This document shows, piece after piece, positions 18,168 to 25,300 of a stretch of 64,000 bases of DNA; position 1 is the stretch's first letter, and every line of letters begins with the position of its first letter. The notes beneath the pieces were generated by a model that saw nothing but the letters and a program-made list of their open reading frames with translations, had not been told where the DNA came from and did not search any database. Source of the DNA: DT-110 sp030148525 (GTDB lineage: Bacteria; Bacteroidota; Bacteroidia; Chitinophagales; Saprospiraceae); NCBI GenBank assembly GCA_965227445.1, contig OZ245751.1, positions 620,001 to 684,000 of the forward strand, in the 5' to 3' direction. Made by a program: the position numbers and the translations under genes.

Positions 18168-18686
18168 ATGAAAAAGATTGTTGTTCGCAATGGCCTGTTT
18201 GCAGGCGCTATTCTGGTGACCCTGATGACGGTCTCCATGTTATTTATGAATGAATCGACCAACTTCAGATTGGCGGAGATCCTGGGGTATTTATCCATGG
18301 TCCTGGCCTTTGTATTCATCTTTATGGGTATCCGGGAGTACCGGGATAAGCATCAGGACGGATTTATAACCTTTGGCAAAGGATTTAAGGTGGGTATCCT
18401 GATTACGCTGATTGCTTCCTTACTGTACGTTGGCGGATGGATGGTTTTGTCCAATACGGTGGCCTCCGATTTTGGTGACCAGTACTACGAGCAATTCATA
18501 CAGGATATTCGCGATAGTGATATGGCGGAAGACAAGAAGGAGGCTCAAATCGCCAAATACGAGCGTAATAAGGAGATGTATCAGAACCCGCTGGTGCAAA
18601 TAGGCGTGAGCTTTCTGGAGATCTTCCCGGTCGGTTTATTAGTCACTCTTTTGAGCGCGCTGGTCTTACGCAAGGGCAAAAAATAA
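18168..18686 (+). CDS. DUF4199 family membrane protein
   Basis: 172 residues with four hydrophobic helices (about 10-27, 37-55, 73-93 and 144-164) and the conserved GIREYRDKHQDGFITFGKGF segment between helices 2 and 3. A charged amphipathic region (YEQFIQDIRDSDMAEDKKEA) precedes the last helix. DUF4199 proteins are widespread in Bacteroidota and have no known function. Monocistronic, with paired palindromes in its promoter. Confidence 0.82.
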   Translation: MKKIVVRNGLFAGAILVTLMTVSMLFMNESTNFRLAEILGYLSMVLAFVFIFMGIREYRDKHQDGFITFGKGFKVGILITLIASLLYVGGWMVLSNTVASDFGDQYYEQFIQDIRDSDMAEDKKEAQIAKYERNKEMYQNPLVQIGVSFLEIFPVGLLVTLLSALVLRKGKK

Positions 18687-18750
18687 CTTTTCACTGACCA
18701 CTTTTGCGAAAGCGTTTGCAGCACGGTGCGGAAATTGTCAAAAAACCAAA

Positions 18751-18972
18751 TTAACCAAAAACATCATCGATATCTCCCTGGATATCATTTAAGGCGTCCT
18801 GGTCGACGACGTTGTTGGCGGATTGATTGAGGTGCTCGATCAATTCGTCTTTTTTTGCCGGAAGGCTAACTTCCTTTTGCTCCAGTTGTAAAAGCCTGGC
18901 AACGGTTTGTAGCAACTGCTCATCCTGGCACGACAGGATCTTATCTACTAATTGTCGTTTCAATTCGGTCAT
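18751..18972 (-). CDS. Small acidic protein downstream of a TetR regulator, unknown
   Basis: 73 residues: a helical N-terminus (MTELKRQLVDKILSCQDEQL, then LQTVARLLQLEQ) and an acidic C-terminus ending DIQGDIDDVFG. It starts 2 bp after the TetR gene stop and must be co-transcribed with it. The N-terminal pattern resembles short antitoxin-like proteins of Bacteroidota, but no toxin gene is next to it, so this is weak. Confidence 0.55.
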   Translation of the reverse strand: MTELKRQLVDKILSCQDEQLLQTVARLLQLEQKEVSLPAKKDELIEHLNQSANNVVDQDALNDIQGDIDDVFG

Positions 18973-18974
18973 AA

Positions 18975-19565
18975 TTACTGCTTATCGGGGCGAAGAAAGT
19001 CGACTATTAAACGCATGGTCTCCCGCTGTGGATCAACGGAACGTTGCATTTTACTGCGCACCAATGAACCGTAGAAAGCAGTATGGACGAATTCGGCCAG
19101 GACCTCCGGAGATTCATCATTACGGATTTCTTCCACCTCCTGACCTTCGGCAATGACGGCTGCCAACTGGTTTATCCACCCCTGGAATATGCAGTGAGCC
19201 ATTTCGGCAATCCGGTCATTGAATCCGCTGGTTTCGGTGGCCAGATTCATTACCAGGCAGCCATTGCGTGCTTCTTCCTGCTCGTAAGCTCCCACCAGGA
19301 GACCGTAGAAACCAAGTAAGCGGCGCAAAGCAGAGGGCTCTTCCTCATGCAGGGCCTGCTCCAGCAGCTGGTTGATACTACCCCCATACAATTCCATCAA
19401 CTGCAAGGTGTAATCCTCCTTACTCCGAAAAAAGTTGTAGAAGGATCCTTTGGGGATTCCACTATGCTTAAGGATATCGCTGACTCCCGTATGGTGGTAG
19501 CCCTGGCGGCGGATTAGGTATAGTCCGGTAAGAAGGATCTCCTCCCTGTTGTATTTCTTATTCAT
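18975..19565 (-). CDS. TetR family transcriptional regulator
   Basis: 196 residues from the ATG at 19565 (MNKKYNREEI); an ATG at 19619 adds 18 residues not typical of the family. The N-terminal helix-turn-helix is clear (GVSDILKHSGIPKGSFYNFF). The C-terminal ligand domain includes ARNGCLVMNLATE, as in AcrR/YxaF-type TetR proteins that sense small toxic molecules. No transporter or enzyme target is adjacent; only the 73-residue gene follows. The target regulon is unknown. Confidence 0.88.
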   Translation of the reverse strand: MNKKYNREEILLTGLYLIRRQGYHHTGVSDILKHSGIPKGSFYNFFRSKEDYTLQLMELYGGSINQLLEQALHEEEPSALRRLLGFYGLLVGAYEQEEARNGCLVMNLATETSGFNDRIAEMAHCIFQGWINQLAAVIAEGQEVEEIRNDESPEVLAEFVHTAFYGSLVRSKMQRSVDPQRETMRLIVDFLRPDKQ

Positions 19566-19677
19566 GGGTTTTTTGGGTTGGACCGGTTGGTAAAATACGT
19601 AATTTAGGATAAAGACCATTCGCCCGTTCGGGCTCCTTATTAGTATAAAGACCGATGGCCTTTCTTTTTACAAGTAC

Positions 19678-19764
19678 CCAGTGTTCAATGCTCAATGCTC
19701 GGTGCTCAATGCACAATACTCAATGCCGGAGCTAGGTAAACGAATAATTGAGCACTGAGCACTG
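19678..19764. repeat. Heptamer tract TCAATGC with inverted GAGCACT arm
   Basis: Six heptamers of TCAATGC type (19685-19726) are followed after a spacer by two GAGCACT heptamers (19750-19763). The two parts are partly complementary and can form a hairpin. It lies between the divergent TetR gene and the conflict operon, upstream of the latter. A related tract is at 28302-28373. Confidence 0.7.
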
Positions 19765-19859
19765 TTCATTTACCATTCATAACCCAAATACCCTAAAAAA
19801 AACTATATTTCAGTTACTAGGCGTTCTGTAATCCTTTTGCGGAAGCAAAAAATTATCCC

Positions 19860-20321
19860 GTGCAATCACTGAAAGAACAGAAAAGAGAACTGAAAAAACT
19901 TTTGCCGAAAGGCATAGAACCCACCATTGATGCCCTGAAGAAAGTGGTTGTGGAGGATTCGCCTCTCTATAACGATCTGCTGGAGTACGAAGCCACCTAC
20001 CGGGAGGCGAAGACTAACGGACTTAAGGGTGTGCAGAGTCAGGCAAATACCAATCAGGCAATGGCTACGGTACGCAACGGTCTGTTGGACCTGATCGATC
20101 GGCTTACACCGGCAGATGTGGGGATGGAACCCCTCGAAGAAAAGCAGGAAGCTCTGTCTCCGGCCATACAACGTCAGGTGCAGCGGATTGATGAAAAAAT
20201 AGCCAGGATTCAGGATCGCCTCATTCGCATCAAAGGGACCGATGTGTCCATGGAGATGCGCCTGGAAGATGAAATTGAAGAGCTAGAGGCGATGAAAGAA
20301 AAGCTGAAGCCAGGATCATGA
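19860..20321 (+). CDS. EAD11-like adaptor protein, first gene of a putative conflict operon
   Basis: 153 residues from a GTG. The first ~85 residues (KELKKLLPKG-type start, then DALKKVVVEDSPLYNDLLEY, TYREAKTNGL and RNGLLDLIDRL) follow the pattern of effector-associated domain 11 (EAD11). EADs are small helical death-fold-like modules that pair effectors with NTPase cores in bacterial conflict systems (family knowledge; the match is by eye). Residues 111-145 form a charged helical module with KGTDV and MRLEDEI motifs that recurs in the next protein. The stop overlaps the next start as ATGA, showing translational coupling. Confidence 0.75.
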   Translation: MQSLKEQKRELKKLLPKGIEPTIDALKKVVVEDSPLYNDLLEYEATYREAKTNGLKGVQSQANTNQAMATVRNGLLDLIDRLTPADVGMEPLEEKQEALSPAIQRQVQRIDEKIARIQDRLIRIKGTDVSMEMRLEDEIEELEAMKEKLKPGS

Positions 20322-21403
20322 GTACGCTGAACGACATACAACAACTGGAACAGAGTGTCCAGAAATTGCGGGATAAGATCGCCCGGCAGCGCGACCGATT
20401 GATTTCCATCAAGGGGACTGATGTGACCGGTGAGATGCGCCTCGAGGACGAGATTGCCGAACACGAGGCTTTGTTAGCAGATTTACAGCAGCAACTAAGT
20501 AACCATTTTCGGATTGGCACCCCCACATCGGACAATTTGCTTACCGAAAAGCTAGCCTCCTTCGACGAACAGTTCAGTGATGAGGTCGGTGTTTTTCACC
20601 GGGTCAATATGAACCGGGAACGAATGAGCGAGCGTTTTTTTGACGTAGCCGATGAGCTGGAAACAGAGACCTATCAATTTTATTTTATCACGGCCTGCCC
20701 CACCCAGATGCCTCCCAGTTTTGCCGAAAGGCTGATCCTCGAATACGTGGATGAATTCCTGTCGGGTGATGACAACAGCATCCGCTATCCCGTGCAGGGA
20801 GCGACGGGGCGCCTGCAGTTTGAGCAGCTTCCGCAAAAACGAAAACTCAACCGCTGCCAGGATGCTTTTAAATCCTTCTTTGCGCAATTCTTTGGTTTTT
20901 CCAAAGAGCAGGATTTTGACACCTTTATTATGCAGGGCATCCCCAACCTGCCGGAGGAATACGTGTGTATGGTCTTTGAGGTGGAACAGACCAAGTGGCG
21001 GGAAGGGGTGACGGCTGAGTATCTGGAATGGATCGTGCAGACCTTTTCGAACCCTCACGAGGATGTGCCCAAATTCCTGTTTTTCTTTGTAACCTACCTG
21101 CAGGATATGCATCTGTCGGATTCCGATAAACACCCCATCGTGCAGTCCCTGGACCAACTGGAAGGAAACCACCAGCCCGTCGTTCATCTGAAGCCCTTGT
21201 TGCCGGTAGCCGAACTGGACCTGCGCGCGTGGCTACGCAGTATCGGCATTCGCAATGATGCCAACGTGGAAACGCTGATCGAGATCATCATCAAGGGGCT
21301 TAAGCAACGCGAACGAGCCATGTACGATAGCGAGAAGACCTTTAATATGGACGACCTGGAGCTCGTCCAAAAAATAATATGTGATTTTCTGGATGCTCGC
21401 TAG
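20318..21403 (+). CDS. Inactive-STAND-like (iSTAND) protein with shared N-terminal adaptor module
   Basis: 361 residues. Residues 18-52 repeat the KGTDV/MRLEDEI helical module of the preceding protein (25 of 35 identical by hand). From about 105 on, the strands and helices (TYQFYFITACPTQMPPSFAE, KFLFFFVTYLQD, HLKPLLPVAELDLRAWL) resemble the inactive STAND domains of EAD-coupled systems. The fold is retained but Walker A is absent: no GxxxxGK is present. The C-terminus is helical (ETLIEIIIKGLKQRERAMYD). It probably receives or relays a signal between the adaptor and the MoxR/vWA pair. Assignment is by pattern only; a diverged VMAP-type role is an alternative. Confidence 0.65.
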   Translation: MSTLNDIQQLEQSVQKLRDKIARQRDRLISIKGTDVTGEMRLEDEIAEHEALLADLQQQLSNHFRIGTPTSDNLLTEKLASFDEQFSDEVGVFHRVNMNRERMSERFFDVADELETETYQFYFITACPTQMPPSFAERLILEYVDEFLSGDDNSIRYPVQGATGRLQFEQLPQKRKLNRCQDAFKSFFAQFFGFSKEQDFDTFIMQGIPNLPEEYVCMVFEVEQTKWREGVTAEYLEWIVQTFSNPHEDVPKFLFFFVTYLQDMHLSDSDKHPIVQSLDQLEGNHQPVVHLKPLLPVAELDLRAWLRSIGIRNDANVETLIEIIIKGLKQRERAMYDSEKTFNMDDLELVQKIICDFLDAR

Positions 21404-21427
21404 AGGGCATCGCAAAATAGTAAGCCT

Positions 21428-22357
21428 ATGACCTTTCGCCTCTACGACCGGGGAGAACCACGCGACCTGCCCGAGATTCCGTTTAACCAAAAGCTCAACG
21501 ATCCAAAGCTATACCGCCCTTCAGAGGGTTTGATTCAGGCGGTCAACGTAGCCCTGAATCTGCACCAACCCTTACTGCTTACCGGTGAACCGGGTACGGG
21601 CAAAACACAGCTGGCTCACCACCTGGCCTGGTACTTCGGCCTGGAGAAGCCCGAGGTTTTTGACGCCCAGACCACCTCTACCGCCCGCGACCTGCTGTAT
21701 CACTACGATGCGCTGGCGCACTTTCAGTACAGCCAGACCCAGGATAAAGAACTGAGCCTGGCCGACGTGGAGGAACGCTTCATCGATTTCCGCGCCTTGG
21801 GTAAGGTGATTAAGGAAGGACGTAAGGCCGTGGTCCTGATCGACGAGATCGATAAAGCGCCCCGTGATCTGCCCAACGATGTGCTCGGGGTACTGGAACG
21901 GTTGGAATATCGCGTACCGGAATTAAATAATAAGGTATTCTCCTCGAAGGTCACCAAGCGTCCGATCATCATTATGACCTCCAATTCCGAAAAAAACCTG
22001 CCCGATGCCTTCCTGCGGCGAGTTACTTTCTTTCATATACCCTTTCCCAAGGCGGAGGAATTACTGGATATTCTTCAGCTAAAAACGGAGGGTTTGGATC
22101 AAGTAGCCCTGAATAAGGTTATTCATGTATTTGAATCGATCCGTAAAGGGCGCAAGGCCAAACTCAAAAAGAACCCCGCCACGGCCGAACTCATCGCCTG
22201 GGCCATGTTACTGCAGCGCATGGAGTTTCCCATGGGCAAGCTGGATGATTTATCGAGCCTTTCCGATAACGAACGCGACCAATTGGTGCAGTCCTATTCC
22301 GTGCTGGCCAAGAATAAAGAAGACCTGCACGAACTACAAACGAAAATGACCCGATAA
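21428..22357 (+). CDS. MoxR-type AAA+ ATPase
   Basis: 309 residues. Walker A GEPGTGKT (about 58-65), Walker B VVLIDEIDKA (about 138-147), sensor-1 IIIMTSNSEK and the arginine finger region DAFLRRVTFFHIPFP place it in the MoxR AAA+ group. MoxR proteins form hexamers that act with vWA partners to remodel proteins. It lies 24 bp after the iSTAND-like gene and 15 bp before the giant vWA-like gene, so the ATPase/vWA pair is preserved within one operon. Cytoplasmic. Confidence 0.92.
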   Translation: MTFRLYDRGEPRDLPEIPFNQKLNDPKLYRPSEGLIQAVNVALNLHQPLLLTGEPGTGKTQLAHHLAWYFGLEKPEVFDAQTTSTARDLLYHYDALAHFQYSQTQDKELSLADVEERFIDFRALGKVIKEGRKAVVLIDEIDKAPRDLPNDVLGVLERLEYRVPELNNKVFSSKVTKRPIIIMTSNSEKNLPDAFLRRVTFFHIPFPKAEELLDILQLKTEGLDQVALNKVIHVFESIRKGRKAKLKKNPATAELIAWAMLLQRMEFPMGKLDDLSSLSDNERDQLVQSYSVLAKNKEDLHELQTKMTR

Positions 22358-22372
22358 TTCGGACGGTTCTTT

Positions 22373-25300
22373 ATGACTAATACCTCCCGCACCTACGAAT
22401 TACTGACTGCCTTCCTGTACGCACTGGAAGCGGAGGGGTATCGCATGGGCACGGGCACCCACTTGCAACTCCAGGAATTGCTTCAGCGCCTCCCGGACGA
22501 CCCAGCGGATGAGGTGTTGCGGGATAGTATAATCCCGCTGCTGGCAACCAACGAGCAGGAGCAGGAGCTTTTTCGAACGCTTTTTCGAAGAGCGCAAAAC
22601 CAACTGGCTAGCAAGCACGAAGCGTACCGGGCACCTGCTGCCGGGAAGTCGTCCTGGTCGATCTGGCAAATATTATTCTTTACCTTGTTAGCCGCCATCC
22701 TGGCAGTCATTGGTTACCTGGGGCGATCAATATTGGATCCGCGTCTGGAACCGGTCGTTCAGCATTTGACCCTGGAACCGGGGGACGTATCAGAAGCTAT
22801 TGCTCCGGATAGCAGTGCTCTGGAGGGATTATCCGCTCCCGTTGTTTTTCAGCTTCCGCAAAAAAAGGAAGCAGTGCTGCCCCGGTTTCTGCAGTTTGAA
22901 TTGGTGGATGAGGGAGGGCGTGTGCAGTTCGTTGCGCCCGATACGGCGATCACGGATACCCTGGAACTGGTGCTGCGGGGCGAAGGCCGCCGCTTTCGTA
23001 CCATCTATCTGATCGCCACGGTGGAAGCGACCCTGGAAACCGGGGAAGAGGTACCGGAGGTGCAAGCCCAATTGGATACCCCAATAGTCAGTACCGATCC
23101 ACTGGAGCCGGTGGCGCCGGTCTTTCGCCCGCGTGAACTTCCCTACGCCTCTGATATTCGATCCCTGGAGTATACGCAACCCACAGGGTTTTCGGCTTTT
23201 TTGGCCCGAAATATCGGCTGGCTGCGCTGGGTGTATATTTTTCTGGGTGCCCAATTGGTAATGCTATGGGCCAGATGGCGGGAGGAACGCCGTCGCAAGC
23301 TGGTCACCACACCCGAGGAACGCACCAATCCACCCTACGTCTGGAATATTGAACTACCCGATCTTGCCGGGGCGATTTCGCTGGGCGACGGTATTCAACG
23401 GGTACTTACCCGCCTGCGCCGCCGTGCCTACGACGAGCGCGAAAAGCTGGACATGCCGGCTACCATCCGGGCGACGGTGCGGCGGGGAGGAATGGTCGAT
23501 TTTCAGTACCAACCGCTTACGCGGCCGCCGGAATATGTTTTATTGATCGATCGTCAATCGGGGCGTAGTCACCGGGCGGCCTTGTTTGATTATCTCTTTT
23601 CGGCCTTTCGGCAGCAGGACGTTCTGGTCGAGCGGTTCTTTTTTCAGGGGGACATACGCGCCTGTACGAATGAACTGCACCCCGAAGGCATTGGTCTGCG
23701 GGAGTTACACCACCGCTATCCCGGTGCCCGCTTATTGATCATCGGCGATGGCTATCGGTTGCTCAATGTCCGTACGGGCAAGGTCAATACCTGGGCCAGT
23801 CGTCTGTTGGGGAACTGGAAGGAATACGCCCTGTTGACCCCCCGGCCGCCGGGTGCCTGGGGTCGGCGCGAGCGCCTGTTGCGACAACAACTCCCCGTGG
23901 TGCCGGCAACTTTACAGAGTCTTACCTTTCTGTTGGAGCAATGGTCGGCCAAGGACGAGGCCGATTTTGATCAGTGGTCAGCCTATGTACAGGATGTGCA
24001 ACGGGAGCCCATCGTACTTGAAGGGGATCTGATGTCAACGCTTGAAAAACACTACGATCCGGCGATGTTGCAGTGGATTGCGGGCTGTGCCATTTATCCG
24101 GAGTTGCACTGGGATCTGACCCTTCTTATTGGTCGTACCCTGAGTACGCCGGAGCGGTCGTTGCTTACCCTGGATTCCGTACAGGGGCTGCTGCGACTAC
24201 CCTGGTACAGTGAGGGTAAGATGCCGGAGGCGGCGCGGTTGGTGCTACTGGACTGGTTGCAAAGCGCGTATCCCGAAACAGAAACCCGCTTGCGGGAGGT
24301 CATTCACGAGCAATTTCAGAAAATGGAGCCACCGGCCGATTCGGTGGCCTACGAGCCCTACCGCTTGCAGATGGCCTTTAACGAGTGGCGCATCACCCGT
24401 GATCGCAAGCGTAAGCAGGAGTTAGAGCGGGAGATGGAGCAATTGCTGGATCAGGGCCAGGAAGCCGATATGGTGATGGTGCGTTACCTGGAGGGTGAGC
24501 CCGGCCCGCTGGATCTGGTGTTGCCCGATCGTTTCAAGAAGTACGTGTATAAAGGCGGGTATCGGGAACTGGGCAGCCGGGAAAGTCAGCGTGACCTGCG
24601 GTGGGCGAGTATGCTGTGGCTGGCCTTGTCGATAGGCTCGTTTTGGGTGAACCCGCAAGTGGATGATTGCGGCGGGCAGACGAGGAGTTATTTGGTGCCA
24701 ACCATTACGCGGGCCGTTGACTCAGTGGAACTGCCGAACTACAGTAATAGCCGATATGAACTACTCGGGGTTAGTCAACTTGACAGTTCTTTGATATTGG
24801 GCTCCGGCCAGGAGATCGTTCGGTACTACCTGCCCAATGATGTGGTAACACCGCTGGGAATGCCCAATCGGGCGGTTCAGGCCATGGCTTTTCCGGCCGT
24901 TGGTACTAATGGAGGTAATGGCCCGGTCCAATATGCTATGCTGATCATTCAGGATGGTCAATTGATCGGACTTTCCTCTGATGGACAGGGAGGGTTCCAA
25001 TCCACGACCCTCTCGGGCGCTGGCACCGTCAGGGATGTATCGAATTATACATCCCGGATGATCCCTTTGGCGTACGAAGATGGACGGTTGGTCGTACGCA
25101 ACGAATCGGGTATTGAGTCTATGATAGCTAATCATCCAGGGATCGAGCACGTGGCATCGCCTTACTTTTTTGCCAATCGCTTTGCTTCTGCGGCTTCTGA
25201 CAGTTCATTGGTCTTTTGGGAGCCGGGACAGCGATCGGTAGGTGGGGCTCAAGTAGCTACCCTGGAGGAGACCCAACGGATTCAACTTCCCTATCAGGCA

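Noticed and set aside
18751..18972. Toxin-antitoxin pair
   Set aside because: The small protein is faintly antitoxin-like, but its neighbours are a TetR regulator and a DUF4199 membrane gene, with no toxin.
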